A DNA stretch of 64,000 bases from Torreya grandis (GCA_037957365.1 JARHVA010002683.1:1220001-1284000); one strand, 5' to 3'; shown: positions 44,400 to 57,878, counted from the first letter of the stretch. The notes: a model not told the origin generated them from the sequence alone. Made by a program: numbers and translations.

Positions 44400-45115
44400 T
44401 GAAGTGGTGAATCATGTCCAAAGCATACTTAGGATGATCAATGTTAATCCCTATCTTACATTGGGAAACTTAGATCAAGGAAGTAATAAAGAAGGCCCAA
44501 ATTAAACATATCAAACGACTCCAGAAGGCTTGACTCTAAATCTTTAAGCAAAGAGGAAGAACTCTCAATGATGATTAAGTCATCAACATAAAGCACAAGT
44601 ATAAGGAGTTCACCATCTATTTTCTTTATGTATACAGTGGGTTTTGAATGGCATTTAGACAAATCATTATCAAGGAAAAAGTTATCCATGCACTCATACC
44701 AAGCTCGAGGAGCTTGTTTGAGACCATAGAGAGATCATCAAAGTCTACAAACTAGGGAAGAATATTCAACATACCATGGTGGTTGATCCATATATATTTA
44801 TTCCTATACATATCAATGTAATAAATCACTTTTAACATCCATTTGATGTACTATCTAATTTTATGATGCAATGAGTAATAGAAGATGGGTGGAATTCATC
44901 TTTGTAATGTGGGAAAATGTCTCTAAATAGTCAATACCCTCAACTTGGGAGAAGCATTTTGCTATGAGGCATGCCTTGTACATGTCAATTGAACCGTCTG
45001 CTTCACAATTGGTGTAATAGACCCACTTGCATTGAACTAATTTTCTTCTTTTTGGAAGAAGAACTGAGTCCCAAGTATCATTCTTCAACAAAGAATGATA
45101 TTCAGCTTCCATTTA
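44400..45115 (-). pseudogene. copia reverse transcriptase
   Basis: From 45112: MEAEYHSLLKNDTWDSVLLP (family M..E...L..N.TW.LV.LP), CKWVYYTNCEADGSIDMYKA, KCFSQVEGIDYLETFSHITK and MNSTHLLLLIAS. Then, after stops, [15 protein letters not shown] text near 44715 and KIDGELLILVLYVDDLIIIE with SLLKDLESSLLESFDMFNLG from 44689. The YVDD catalytic motif is intact. The block-A segment between 44860 and 44715 is damaged. Confidence 0.9.
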
Positions 45116-45499
45116 TTCATCCCATTCAGGTTTGCTAACTATATCATGAAATGTTTGAGGATATTCAAAATTATGAGCATGATCAACAAGGCCCACAATA
45201 GCTATTTTTGATCTAGTTCGATGAGTTTCAGTGGGATCACCTACAAAAGTGCTAGTTGATTTTCTTATCTTTTTGACCCATCATGGAATTATCTTTGCAA
45301 TAGGATGTGGAGGAGGAGCCAAAGGAACTGGAAGTCCATCCATTGGATCATCTAAAGAGTCATTAGTATTATACAAATAATAATGTGAAGTAGATACAAT
45401 TCGATAATAAGAAGGTGAAGATGGTGGATCGTAGGATAAAGATTGTTGATCTACATGAACATCATGCCTATAAAATAATTTATGAGTATGAGGTCAAAT

Positions 45500-46220
45500 A
45501 GATGATAGGATTTTACATATTCACAATAGCCAACAAAAATTCAAGATTGGCTCTTCTTATCCATGGCCTTACATTGTTCATCAAGAATGAAGGCCCAAAC
45601 CTGACTACCAGACAAATAAAAGTGAGAAACATTGGGTTTCTATTTGGTTCAAGCCTCCTCAGGTCTTAAATTTTATACAACTTGATAAGAAGTGTGATTC
45701 TAAATATAATTAGTAGAATTTATGGCTTCTATCCAAAACTGTGGGGTTAAATTTTTGGCTTGAATCATGCAATTTTCCACTTCTTTTAATGTGTGATTTT
45801 TCCACTCAGTAACACCATTTTTTTAGGGGTGTAAGGAAATATATGCTTCAACTAAATGCCATGAGTAGCAAAAAAATTAATGAAGGCATGGTTCAAATAT
45901 TCACCTTCATTCTCTGTTCGAAGCCGCTGAATCAAGAACCCTGATTGATTCTCAACAAATGCTTTGAACTCAATAAATTAATCAAAAACTTGACTTTTGT
46001 ACTTCAATAAGTACATCAATGAATGTGATCACATACTTGGATCCAAAAAAATATATCTTATGGAAACACATAAAGTCACTATGAACCAACTAAAGTGGAG
46101 CTTTGGTACGCTAAGATTTTCCTTTTAAAAACTTTTATCAATGATGTTTTCAAAGAACACATCCTTGACAAACATCATATTTACCAGAGACCTTTGGAAG
46201 GCCTTTTACCATGTTGTGAG
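45500..46220 (-). pseudogene. copia integrase remnant
   Basis: Only short blocks survive: LKHIFPYTPKKMVLL at about 45850-45800 (family R.LT.PYTPQQNGVAER, with the catalytic Glu region lost) and a KSSW..IKAKVLDQFQNFRAL-like run to its left. Position between protease and RT supports integrase. Assignment is mainly by order. Confidence 0.6.
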
Positions 46221-46223
46221 TAC

Positions 46224-46690
46224 TCAATTGTTGTAAGTACCTAAACTTGAGATGACCAAATCTTTCATGCCATAGTTTCTCAAAGAATCAACATGAGAAA
46301 TGAGTGCATGAGGATATTTAGTGTCATGAAATGTACCAAGCTGATATAGGTGAGATACATCATTTATTTTTCCAAAATCAACAACCACTATAGGATTATG
46401 AAAATCTTTGACAGTAACATTATGTGGAGAAAATTCCAATGTGCAGCCTCTATGGGAATGACAAATCTGATAAATTAATAGAAGATTTAGTAAAATATCA
46501 GGTACATATAGAAAATTTTTCACTTCTCCATCCTATAAGTCAATAGTGTCAGATCTTAAGGCTAATAAAGGAGTAGAATCACCTACCAAAATTTTAGAGG
46601 TGTCACTCTCAAAAAGAGAGGTGAATGCATATTTTGACTTTGCCATATGATGGGAATCTTCTAAGTCAAATATACAAGTGTCCCTAGATG
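46224..46690 (-). pseudogene. copia protease and gag-pre-integrase
   Basis: The minus strand near 46680 reads CIFDLEDSHHMAKSKYAF then FESDTSKILVGDSTPLL. These fit W.LDSGASHHM.....F..L.....I.VGD.T, with the catalytic D-S-G-A region damaged. From 46523 it continues MKNFLYVPDILLNLLLIYQI and CHSHRGCTLEFSPHNVTVKD, the typical end of the protease and the gag-pre-integrase segment. The frame is open for 99 codons (46224-46523). Confidence 0.85.
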
Positions 46691-46724
46691 AATGAGTGGA
46701 AATGAGGGAATAATAATTTGTAGT

Positions 46725-46727
46725 GTG

Positions 46728-46759
<32 letters not shown>

Positions 46760-46780
46760 ATGCACTTTGTGTGTGTGTCT
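46725..46780. repeat. (TA)n / (GT)n microsatellite at the copia-gypsy junction
   Basis: GTGTATG followed by about 30 bp of TA repeats, then TGCACTTTGTGTGTGTGTC. It lies exactly between the truncated copia element and the truncated first unit of the gypsy array, so both elements end in simple repeat. Confidence 0.85.
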
Positions 46781-47995
46781 GTATCCTTCCTTGGAGAGAT
46801 CATGGTTCTTCTCATCATGACATTTTCTCCAACATCTACTAGTATAACTTCAATATTTTTTTCTTCTATTTTAGCTTCAACTAGATTTACTCTTGGGCAA
46901 TCTTCTTGCTTCCTTTCTTGATCTTAATAATTTGGATAACCAAATGCTATGTTCCCTTCTTCTCCACATCTATAATAGACATAAGATCTATGTTTATTCG
47001 AAAACCATCCTCTAGCCCTACTATAACCTTATCCTCTCTAAAATTATCTACCTCTTTGTTGGTATTTAAACCCTTGCCTATTATCATCTTTCCTTTTTTC
47101 ACCACATGATGATTCACCTTTATTGGCATTAAATCCACCACTAGTGGTATTAAACCCACCTCATCCCCTTATTGGATGTGATCTATCTCTTCTTGAACTA
47201 GTAGATGTCCTAAAATTCTATCTATTTTATTTTTATTTTGCCTTAAAAAATAATTTACAAGCCCCTTCCATGTCAAGTCTTATATGCATGCTTAATTCAT
47301 CTTAAATAGAAAATTTTAAACCATTTGCATACCTTGTATCCATTTTCTCCTCTATTTCATCATGATCCACTTGTATGAAAAGCTTGTCAAATTCATATGT
47401 ATACTCTTGTATACTGTGATCTTTTTGCCCTAAATTTTGAAATCTTTTGTATAGGGTTTGTGTATAATCCACAGGTAGAAATTTATCCATCAGCTTCTTT
47501 TCTATATTTTTTCATGAATTAATCTTCTCTTTACCTTTTCTCCATCTCTCTTTTTGTAGGTGATCCCACCAAATCATTTCATGACCTTTTAATTTCATGC
47601 ATGGAAGCTTTACCTTCTTGTCTTCTCTCATAGTTTTCCACTTGAAGAACTTATCCATGTTATTCATCTAATATATCAACTCCTTTGGTTTTAAACTACC
47701 TCCATAATCTAGAACATCAACCTTGATTCCTTCATTTCTACCTTCTAAAAACTGAACCATCCTCTCTTCCATTGATGGTGCCTACTCTTGTTGTTCTTCT
47801 TTTTGATGAACTTATTCATCATGATCAATGTCTTCCTCATCACCACCTTGTCTTATTATTTGATTGGTGATAACCTCTATTAGTTTTTGAATTTACCTAT
47901 GTAGATATTGTATAGTCTGGTTTATCTATGCCATACATCCTCATCCTCTCTCTATTCTTTACTCTTCCAAGATTTGAACTTGCTCTGATACCAAA
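46781..47995 (-). pseudogene. array internal region A (left-truncated gag)
   Basis: Gag ATG at 47772 (MEERMVQFLEGRNEGIKVDV), followed by VKLPCMKLKGHEMIWWDHLQ, DKFLPVDYTQTLYKRFQNLG and QKDHSIQEYTYEFDKLFIQV. This is the plant gypsy gag core (retrotrans_gag). FNTTSGGFNANKGESS and a degenerate knuckle YVYYRCGEEGNIAFGYPNY (about 46990-46910) follow. It ends at 46781 before the protease. Primer site GCTCTGATACCA (plus strand) is perfect at 47982-47993. Confidence 0.9.
47982..47993 (-). other. primer-binding site, array unit A
   Basis: The minus strand reads TGGTATCAGAGC, a perfect 12-base match to the 3' end of initiator tRNA-Met, two bases inside the LTR. Confidence 0.92.
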
Positions 47996-48551
47996 TAATG
48001 AAACATAAAAACTAACAAGAATAAGAAAATTACCAATAAGCCAAGATCTTGAAATCATACTCAGAATTGATTCATATTGATTGCTTGAAATAATTATAAA
48101 CCCAAACCAGGCTTAAATAATTCTAAACTTAGAAATTAGAGTCTACATGCAAAATTAAAAAAGAAAACCTCTAAAAAAATGTCTATTTTTAGAAACCATT
48201 ATTTATAGTAAGTTTTGTATGCAAGCGTGTGTGGCTCTAAGAATTTTGAAATAACCTAAATACTAAAATTATACTATCAGTTGAAATTCAACTAAATTTG
48301 GTGTCTAGTTCTAAAAATATATAATTTAAAATTTTTAAAAATTCTCAAAAAAATCATTAAAAGCTAATTTGGGACCCTGAAATGATCATATTTATCCTCC
48401 AAAAAATATCAAAATCAAATCTAAGAGGATAGATAATCTTATGGAAGAATCAAACTTTTTGATATGGTCATTCTGGCATGTGGAAGACCTCAAATGGAGT
48501 TACGATTCAAAAATTTTGGCCTCTACAAGGGTTACCTTTTTTTCTACATCA
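47996..48551 (-). repeat. array LTR 1
   Basis: 556 bp, plus-strand ends TAATGAAACATAAAAAC and TTTCTACATCA. Followed by TTCTCCTCTAGTTG (purine tract complement) of the next unit. The minus strand carries TATAAAT about mid-LTR. Confidence 0.9.
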
Positions 48552-50465
48552 TTCTCCTCTAGTTGAAAACAACTCAACTTCTACGAGTTACTCTGATTGT
48601 ACTACTACCATTTTTACTTATCAATTGTCTTCATCTCCTATTATGTAATCTAAGTGTTGTCTTCTTACTACAATCCTTCCCACTACATGAAATATCTGTT
48701 ATAATTCTCTTGCTTTGTGTTCACTGTCTTCATATCCAAAACTAACACTATTTTTTCTCTCTTATTCTTTGCTACTATTGCATAACAACAACCTGGTACC
48801 CTCATATCTTGGATAAATTCTTTAGTATATAACATGATTTCTATCTTGTCTTCCTCTTTAGGAGGTAACAAAACTACCTTTGAACCACCTTTATAAAAGT
48901 GTACGTGTTCTTTATTCCATCATGAACTATTTTTTTTAATCAAATTACCATAGTTTCCCCAATAACAAATGACATGCATACATGAAAATAACATCACACC
49001 ATATTTCATCATTCTAATTTGTTTCTAAAGAAAACTTAATTAATCACCTTTTATCTGTTGTAACTTCATTCCCTTTCTTCAACCATGAAATTCTATTAGG
49101 ATGTTTTTCACATTGCAGATTTAGTTTCTCAATCATTTCTTTAGAAACCATATTTTCACAACTACCACAATCTATAATTACTTTTCATACCTTTCCACCT
49201 AAAGTACATCTTGTTCAAAAAATATTTGATCATAGCCAACCATCACCACCTTATTTATTTTGCACTTGATCCTTCCTTGGAATGATCATGTTTCTTCTCA
49301 TCATGAGATCCTCTTTGCTAGTGTAACTTTAGTATTATGTTCTTCTATTTCAACTTCAACTAGATTTACTCTTAGGGGATCTTCTTGACTCCTTTCTTGA
49401 TCTTGATAATTTGGACACTCAAATGATCTATACACTTCTTCTCTACACATATAATAGACATAAGGTCTGCGTTGATTTATAAACTATCCTTTAGCACTAC
49501 CGTAACCTCATCCTCTCTAAAATCCTCTTTTTCTTTGTTGGTATTGAAACCCTTATCCATTATCATCTTTCCTTTCTTCACCATGTGATGACTCACCTTT
49601 ATTGTCATTAAATCCACCTCTATTGGTGTTAAACCAACCTCATCCCTTTATTGGAGGGGATCCACCTCTTCTTAGATTAGTAAATGTCCTAAAATTTTGT
49701 CTATTTTATTTTAATTCTGTCTTCAAAGTTAATTGATAAGCCTCCTCCATGTTAAGTATTTTATGATAATTAATTCATCTTAAATAGAAAATTTCAAACC
49801 ATTTACATATCTTGCAGCCATATTCTCTTTTATTTCATTATGCTCCACTCATATGGAAAGCTTGTAAAATTCATATGTATACTCTTGTATATTGTGATCT
49901 TTTTTCCTTCAATTTTTAAATCTTCTGTATAGAGTTGATACATAATCCATAGGAAGATTTTTCTCTTTCAACTTTTTCTCCATCTTTTTCCATGAATTAA
50001 TCTTCTCTATACTTTTTCTCTATCTCTCCTTTTGCAGGTGATCCCACCAAATCATTGCATGACCTTTTAATTTCATGCATGCAAACTTTACCTTCTCTAA
50101 TAGTCTTCCACTCAAAAAATTTATCCATGCTATTCATACAATCTTTCAACTCATCTAGTTTTAAACTACCTCTATAATATGGTACATCAACCTTGATTCC
50201 TTCATTTCTTCTCTTTCAATCCTAAACCATCCTCTCTTCCATTGATGGTGGTTGCTCTTATTGTTCTTATTATTACTAAACTTTTCCATCATGATCTGTG
50301 TCCTCCTCATCAACACCTTGTCTTCTTCTTTGATTGGTGATAACCTATATTAATTATTAAACTTGCCTCATAAGCTCTTGTATAGTCTGGTTCATGTGTG
50401 GCATACCTCTTGATCCTCTCACTATTCTTTACTCTTCTAGGATTCGAACTTGCTCTGTTACTAGA
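48552..50465 (-). pseudogene. array internal region B (gag and protease, no pol)
   Basis: Gag ATG at 50242; gag runs to about 49480, the knuckle is near 49460-49390, and the protease is at about 49200-48860 (MVSKEMIEKLNLQCEKHPNR-like start, then NDEIWCDVIF..MYACHLLLG). After the protease comes FIQDMRVPGCCYAIVAKNKR, then at about 48740-48770 the T-rich joint where pol is missing, then directly the 3' untranslated part and purine tract. The primer site is degenerate (GCTCTGTTACTA on the plus strand, 50452-50463). Confidence 0.88.
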
Positions 50466-51025
50466 TAATGAAACCTAAAAACTAACAAGAACAAGAATAT
50501 TACTAATAGGCCAAGATCTTGAAACAATACTTAGAATTTATTCTTACTGATTGCTTAAAATATTTACAAACCCAAGACATGCTTAAATAAGCCTAAACTC
50601 AAAAATTAGAGTCTACACAAAAAATTCAAAAAATATAAAATCTAAAAAAAAGCCCATTTTTAGTAGCCGCTATTTATAGTTATTTTCCCGTGCCAGTGCA
50701 TGAGGCTCTAAAAATATTTGAAAATAACCTAAATACTAAAATTAGACTATGGGATGAAATTCAACTAAAGTTGAGGTCCAGTTCTAAAAATATATAATTT
50801 TTAAATTTAGAAAATTTCCAAAAAAATCCTTTAAAGCTATTTTTGGACCCTTAGATGATTATGTCTGGCCTCCAAAAAATATCAAAATCAAATCTAAGTG
50901 GATAAAGTAGATTAGAAAAGAATCAAAATTTTTGATACGGTCATTTAGCTACATGGAAGACCTCAAATGAAGTTTCTATTCAAAAGTTTTGGCCTCTAGA
51001 AGGTTGGCCTATTTTTTCTACATCA
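50466..51025 (-). repeat. array LTR 2
   Basis: 560 bp, plus-strand ends TAATGAAACCTAAAAACTA and TTTTTTCTACATCA. The TATA candidate CTATTTATAG (plus strand) is near 50670. Confidence 0.9.
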
Positions 51026-52951
51026 TTCTCCTTTGGTTGAAAACAAACCAGCTCCTACGAGTTACCCTGATTGTACTGCTACCATTTTTTCTTATCAAAA
51101 ATTTTCAGCTCTCATTCTGTAATCTAAGTGTTGTCTTCTTGTTTCAATCTTTCCCACTGCACCAAATACATGTTATAATTCCCTTGCCTTATACTCATTG
51201 TCTTCATATCCAAAACCTGCAGTATTTTTTCTTTCTACTTCTTTGCTACTAGTTCATAACAACAATCTGCTACCTTAATATCTTTGATAAATTCTTTAGT
51301 ATAGAGCATGCTTTCTATCTTCTCTTCCTCTTCAAGAGGTAACAAAACTACCTTTATTCCACCATTCTAAAAAGTGTACGTGTTCTTTTCTACATCATGA
51401 ACCACTTTTCTATCAAATTCTTATGGTCTCCCCAATAACACATGACATGCATCCATCAGAATAACATCACACCATATTTCATCATTATAACTCTTTCCTA
51501 TAGAAAACATTATTAAGCACCTTTATATTGTAACTTCAATCATTTTCTTAAAACATCAAATCTGATAAGGATTAAGATGATTTTCACATTGCAAATTTAA
51601 TTTCTCAATCATTTATTTAGAAACCATATTTTCACAACTACCACCATCTATAATTACTTTCCATACCTTTCCACCCAAAGTACAACTTGTTCAAAAAATA
51701 TTTGATTGTATCCAAGCATCACCAACTTATTTATTATGAGCTTGATCCTTCCTGTGAGCGATCATGGTTATTCTCATCATGAGATTATCTCCAACATCTA
51801 TTGGTATAACTTCAATATTTTTCTCTTCTATGTCATTCTCAACTAAATTTACTCTTGGGCTATCTTCTTGCTTCTTTTTTTGATCTTGATAATTTGGATA
51901 CAAAAATGCTCTATGCCCTTATTCTCAACATCTGTAATATATACAATACTTATGTTTATTCAAAAACCATCCTCTAACACCACTGTAAGCTCATCCTCTC
52001 TAAAATCCTCTTCCCCTTTATTGGTATTGAAACACTTACCTATTATCATCTTGTCTTTTTGCACCATGTGACAATTCATATATATTGCCATTAAAGCCAC
52101 CTATGGTGGTATAAAACCCACCTCTTCTCCTTATTGGAGGGGATCTACCTCTTCTTAGACTAGTAGATGTCCTTCTAAAATTCTATTTTTTTCTTCTACC
52201 TTTAAATCTAATTGATAAGCCTCTTTCATGTTATGTACTCTATACATACATAATTCATCTTAAATAGAAACTTTTAAACTATTTACATATGTTATAGTCA
52301 TTTGTTCTTATGTTTCATCATGCTCTACTCATATGAAAATCTTGTAAAATTTCTTTATATACTCTTTTATACTTCGATCTTTTTGCCTTCAATTTTGAAT
52401 TATTCTATATAGGGTTTACACATAATCCATATGAAGAAATTTATCCTTAAGCTTATTCTCCATCTTTTTCTATGAATTAATCTTCTCTTTACCTTTTTTC
52501 TATCTCTTATTTTGTAGGTGATCCCACCAAATCATTGCATGACCTTCTTAATTTTGTGCATGCAAACATTACCTTCTTGTCTTCTCTCATAGTCTTCTAC
52601 TCAAAGAAGTTCTCCATGCTATTAATCCAATCTTTCAACTCCTCTAGTTTTAAACTACCTCTATAATCTAGAACATCAACCTTGATTATTTCATTCCTTC
52701 TTTATCAATCTTGAACAATCCTCTCTTCTATTGATGGTGGCTACTCTTATTCTTCTTCTTACTGAATTTCTTCATCATGATTTAAGTCTTCCTCATCACC
52801 ACCTTATCTTCTTCTTTGATTGGTGATAACATATATTAATTATTGAACTTATCTCTATAAATCTTGTATAGTGTAATTTATCTATTCCATACCTCCTTGT
52901 CCTCTCACCATTCTTTACTCTTCTAATATTCAAACTTTCTTTGATACCAAA
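51026..52951 (-). pseudogene. array internal region C (gag and protease, no pol)
   Basis: Same layout as region B. The gag start codon is lost: the plus strand has CTATTGATGG where the others have CCATTGATGG, changing ATG to ATA near 52731. The protease lies at about 51690-51360, the knuckle at about 51960-51880. The pol-deletion joint is at about 51225-51240 (GCAGTATTTTTTCTTTCTAC). Primer site CTTTGATACCA at 52939-52949 has one mismatch. Confidence 0.87.
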
Positions 52952-53514
52952 TAATAAAACTCAAAAACTAACAAGAACAAAAAAATTATCAATAGGCTAA
53001 GATCTTGAAACAATACTCAAAATTGATTCATGTTTATTATTTGAATAATTACAAACCCAAACCATGCTTAAATAAGCCTAAACTTTGAAATTATAGTCTA
53101 CATGCAAAATTTTAAAAAACCTAAAATCTAAGAAAAATGTTTATTTTTAGCAGCCACTATTTATAGTATGTCTTGCATGTAATTGTGCATGGCTCTAAAA
53201 ATTTATTAAAATAACCTAAATACTAAAATTTGACTATGAGATGAAATTCAACTAAAGTTGACATTCGGTTATAAAAAAATATATAATTTTTAAATTTAGA
53301 ATATTCTCAAAAAAATTATTAAAAGCTAATTTTAGACCCTTAGATGATCACATTTGGCCTCCAAAAAATATTGAAATCAAATTAAAGTGGATAGAGAGGC
53401 CTAAGGAAGAATCAAACATTTTTATATGTCCATTTTGGCATGTGGAAGACCTCAAACAGAGTTACGAGTCAAAAGTTATGGCCTCCAGAAGGTTGGCCTA
53501 TTTTTTCTACATCA
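52952..53514 (-). repeat. array LTR 3
   Basis: 563 bp, plus-strand ends TAATAAAACTCAAAAACTA and TTTTTTCTACATCA. The terminal TGA of the left end is mutated to TAA. Confidence 0.9.
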
Positions 53515-55445
53515 TTCTCCTCTGGTTGAAAACAACTCGGCTCCTATGAGTTACCTTCATTGTATGGCTGCTATTTTTTCTTGTCCATCTTCTTCAGCTC
53601 TCATTCTATAATCCAAGTATTGTCTTCTTGTTGAAATCCTTCCCACTGAACCAAATACCTATTATAATTCCCTTGTCTTATGCTTATTGTCTTTATATCC
53701 AAAACTTGCATTATTTTTTCTTTCTTCTTCACTACTAGTGCATAAAAACAACCTGCTACCTTCATATCTTAGATAAATTCTTTATTACATAGCATATTTT
53801 GTATCTTCTATTCCTCATTAAGAGGTAACAAAACTACCTTTGTACTACCTTTCCAAAAAGTGTACATGTTCTTTTCTCCATCGTAAACTATTTTTCTATC
53901 AAATTACATGGTTTTTCCAATAACACATGACATGCATCCATTGGAATAACATCACACCATATTTCATCATTATAACTCTTTCCCATAAGAAACATTATTA
54001 AGTGTCTTTTATCTACTATAACTTCACTCCCTTTCTTAAATTATGAAATCCGATAAGGATTACGATGTTTTTTACATTGCAGATTTAGTTTCTCAATCAC
54101 TTCTTTAGAAACCATATTTTTACAACTACCACCATCTATAATTATATTTCATTCCTTTCCACTTGAAGTACATGTTGTTTAAAATATATTTAATCACCGC
54201 TAAGCATTACCACCTTATTTATTCTACACTTGATCCTTCCTTGGAGTGATCATGTCTATTTTCATCATGAGATTCTCTCCAACATTTGTTTGTGCAACAT
54301 CAGTATTTTGCTCTTCTATTTCAGCTTCAACTATATTTACTCTTGAGCGATCTTCTTACTTCCTTTCTTGATCTTCATAATTTGGACACTCAAATGCTTT
54401 GTTCCCTTCTTCTCCACATATATAATAGACATAAGATCTATGTTGATTCATAAACCATCTTATAGCACCATCATAACCTCATCCTCTCTAAAATCCTCTT
54501 CCTCTTTGTTGGTATTGAAACCATTTTCTGTTATCTTTTTGCCTTTCTACACCATGTGATGATTTACCTTTATTGACATTAAATCCACCTCTGGTGGTAT
54601 TAAACCTACCTCATCTCCTTATTGGAGGGGATCTGCCTCTTCTTAGACTAGTAGATGTCTTTTTGAAATTATATCTATTTTATTTTTCTTCTGCCTTCAA
54701 ATCTAATTGATAAGTCTCACCCATGTTAAATATTCTATGCATGCTTAATTCATCTTCAATAGAAAATTTCAAACCATTTACATACATTGTAGCCATCTAT
54801 TCTTCTAGTTCATTATGCTCCACTTGTATTTAAATATTATAAAATTTATCTGTATATTCTTATATACTGTGATATTTTTGCTTTAAATTTTAAAATCTTA
54901 TGTATAGGGTTTGTGCATAATCCATAGGAATAAATTTCTCCCTTAGTTTGTTCTCCATCCTTTTCCATGAATTAATCTTCTCTTTACCTTTTTTTTATCT
55001 CTATTTTTATAGGTGATTCCACTAAATCATTGCATGACCTTTTAATTTTATGCATGCAAACTTTACTTTCTTGGCTTCTCTCATAGTCTTTCACTCAAAG
55101 AACTTCTCTAAGTTATTCGTCCAATCTTTCAACTCCTCTAGTTTTAAATTGCCTCTATAATCTAGAACATCAAGCTTGATTCTTTCATTTCTTCCTTTGA
55201 AAGATTTAACCATCCTCTCTTCCATTAACGGTGGCTACTCTCATTATTCTTTTTCTTGTTGAACTTCATCGTGATCTGTGTCTTCTTCATCACCACCTTA
55301 TCTTCTTCCTTGATTAATGATAAATTTTGTTTATTATTGAACTTAACTCTACAACTCTTGTACAATCTAGTTCATTTGTTCCATACCTCTTTGTCCTCTC
55401 ATCATTCTTTACTATTCCAAGATTTGAACTTGCTCTGATACCATA
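53515..55445 (-). pseudogene. array internal region D (gag and protease, no pol)
   Basis: Gag ATG at 55225. The knuckle at about 54430-54380 reads CGEEGNKAFECPNYEDQER, keeping the last Cys but with His replaced by Asn. The protease lies at about 54160-53830. The pol-deletion joint is at about 53710-53735 (GCATTATTTTTTCTTTCTTC). Primer site GCTCTGATACCA (55432-55443) is perfect. Confidence 0.88.
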
Positions 55446-56006
55446 TAATGAAACCTCAAAATTAACAAGAATAAGAAAATTATCAATAGGCCAAGATATT
55501 GAAACAATACTCAAAATTGATTAATATTAATTGATTTAAATAATTACTAACCTGAACCATGCTTAAATAATATTAAACTGAGAAATTAGAGTCTACATGA
55601 AATTTTAAAAAAAACCTAAAATCTAAAAAAGATTAATTTTAGCAGCTATTATTTATATAAAGTTTTGCATGCAAGTGCGGCATGGGTCTAAAAAATTTCT
55701 AAAATAACTTAAATACTAAAATTAGACTATGAGATGATATTTAAATAAATTTGATGTCCTATTCTAAAAATATACAATTTATAAATTTATAATATTCTAA
55801 AAAAAAATCATTGAAATCTAATTTTGGATCCTTAGATGATTATGTTTGGCCTTCAAAAAATATCAAAACCAAATCTCAGAGGATAGCGAGGCCTAGGGAA
55901 GAATCAAATATTTTGATACGGTCACTTTAGCATGTGGAAGACCTCAAATAGAGTTACGAGTCAAAATTTATGGCCTCTGTAAGGTTGGTCTATTTCTTAT
56001 ACATCA
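55446..56006 (-). repeat. array LTR 4
   Basis: 561 bp, plus-strand ends TAATGAAACCTCAAAATTA and TATTTCTTATACATCA. Slightly more diverged at the right end than its neighbours. Confidence 0.9.
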
Positions 56007-57878
56007 TTCTCCTCTAGTTGAAAACAACTTACCACCTACGAGTTGCCTTGATTATACTGCTGTCATTTTTTCTTGTCAATCTTCTTCAGCTCCCATTCTG
56101 TAATCCAAGTGTTGTCTTCGTGTTGCAATCTTTCCTACTACACCAAATACCTTTTATAATTTATTCTTCTTTTCTACTAGTACATAACAACAACCTGCTA
56201 CATTCATATCTTAGATAAATTATTTAGTACATAGCATGCTTTCCATTTTATTTTCCTCTTTAAAAGGTAAAAAAAACTACCTTTGTACCACCTTTCTAAA
56301 AAGTGTATGTGTTTTTTTCTACATCATGAACTACTTTTTGGTCAAATTACCATAGTTTCTCCAATAAAACATGACATGTATCCATTGAAATAACATCACA
56401 CCATATCTCATCATTATAACTCTTTCCTATAGAAAACTTGATTAAGAAACCTTTATCTACTATAACTTCATTCTCTTTCTTAAACCATGAAATTTGATAA
56501 ATATTAAGATGTTTTTCACAATGTAGATTTAGTTTCTCAATCATTTCTTTAGAAACAATATTTTGACAACCACCACCATCTATAATTACTTTGCATACAT
56601 TTCCACTTGATTTACATCTTGTTCAAAAAATATTTGATCATAGCCAAACATCACCACCTTATTTATTCTACAATTGATCATTCATTTGAGTGATCATGGT
56701 TCTTCTCATCATGATATTCTCTCCAACATCTGTTGGTGCAACTTCAGTGGTTTGCTCATCTATTTCAGCTTCAACTAGATTTACTCTTGAGTGATCTTCT
56801 TGCCTCTTTTCTTGATCTTGATAATTTGGACACTCAAATGCTCTATGCCTTTCTTATCCACATCTACAATAGACATAAGATCCATGTTGATTTAGAAACC
56901 ATCCTCTAGCACAACCGTAACCAAGTCCTCTCTAAAATCCTCTTCCTCATAGTTGGTATTGAAACATTTTCCTATTATCATATTGTCTTTCTGTACCATG
57001 TGATGATTCAACTTTATTGACATTAAATCCACCTCTAGTGGTATTAAACCCACCTCATTCCCTTATTAGAGGGGATCCACCTCTTCTTAGACCATTTTAT
57101 GTCCTTTTAAAACTATCTTTTTTATTTTTCTTCTGCCTTCAAACTTAATTGATAAACCTCCTCCATGTTAAGTATTTTATGTATGCTTAATTCATCTTGA
57201 ATAAAAAGTTTCAAACCATTTACATACCTTGTATCCATCTACTCTTTTATTTAATATTACTCCACTCATTTGGAAATCTTTTAAAATTCATCTGTATAGT
57301 CTTGTATACTGTGATCTTTTTGCTTTAAATTTTAAAATCTTATGTATAGGGTTTGTGCATAATCCATAGGAAAAAATTTCTCCCTCAGCTTCTTCTCCAT
57401 ATTTTTCTATGAATTAATATTCTTTTTACCTTTTCTCTTTCTCTATTTTTGTAGGTGATCCCACCAAATCTTTGCATGACCTTTTAATTTTATGCATGCA
57501 AAAATTACTTTCTTATCTTCTCTCATAATCTTCTACTCAAATAACTTCTCCATGTTATGCATCCAATCTATCAACTCCTCTTGTTTTAAACTACCTCCAT
57601 AACCTTGAATATCAACATTCATTTTTTCAAAATATTAAATCATCCTCTCTTCCATTGATGATGGATGTTCTTGTTGTTCTTCTTCTTATTGAACTTCTTC
57701 ATCATGATCTTTGTCTTCCTCATCACCACCTTGTCTTCTTCATTAATTGGTGATAACCTCTGTTAATTATTGAATTTATTTCTATAGATCTTGTATAGTC
57801 TGGTTCATTTTTTTCATACTTCCTTGACCTCTCACCATTATTTAATCTTCTAAGATTTGAACTTGCTCTAATACCAGA
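56007..57878 (-). pseudogene. array internal region E (gag and protease, no pol, extra deletion)
   Basis: Gag ATG at 57655; knuckle at about 56880-56830; protease from 56544 leftwards (MIEKLNLHCEKHLNIYQISW, NDEIWCDVISMDTCHVLLEK). The pol-deletion site carries a further loss of roughly 55-60 bp: CTTTTATAATTTATTCTTCT at about 56151 joins directly, and the CACTGTCTTCATATCCAAA text present in other units is missing. This explains the shorter 2433-bp step. Primer site GCTCTAATACCA has one mismatch (57865-57876). Confidence 0.88.

Larger units (their letters stand above)
43640..46720 (-). mobile_element. second Ty1/copia element, 5'-truncated and decayed
   Basis: Minus-strand order from right: protease, gag-pre-integrase, integrase remnants, RT, RNase H, purine tract. 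Gag, the primer site and the 5' LTR are missing; the element stops at 46720 in a microsatellite, beyond which the gypsy array begins. It is a different lineage from the element at 18.75-24.34 kb judging by the protein text. Many stops. Confidence 0.85.
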
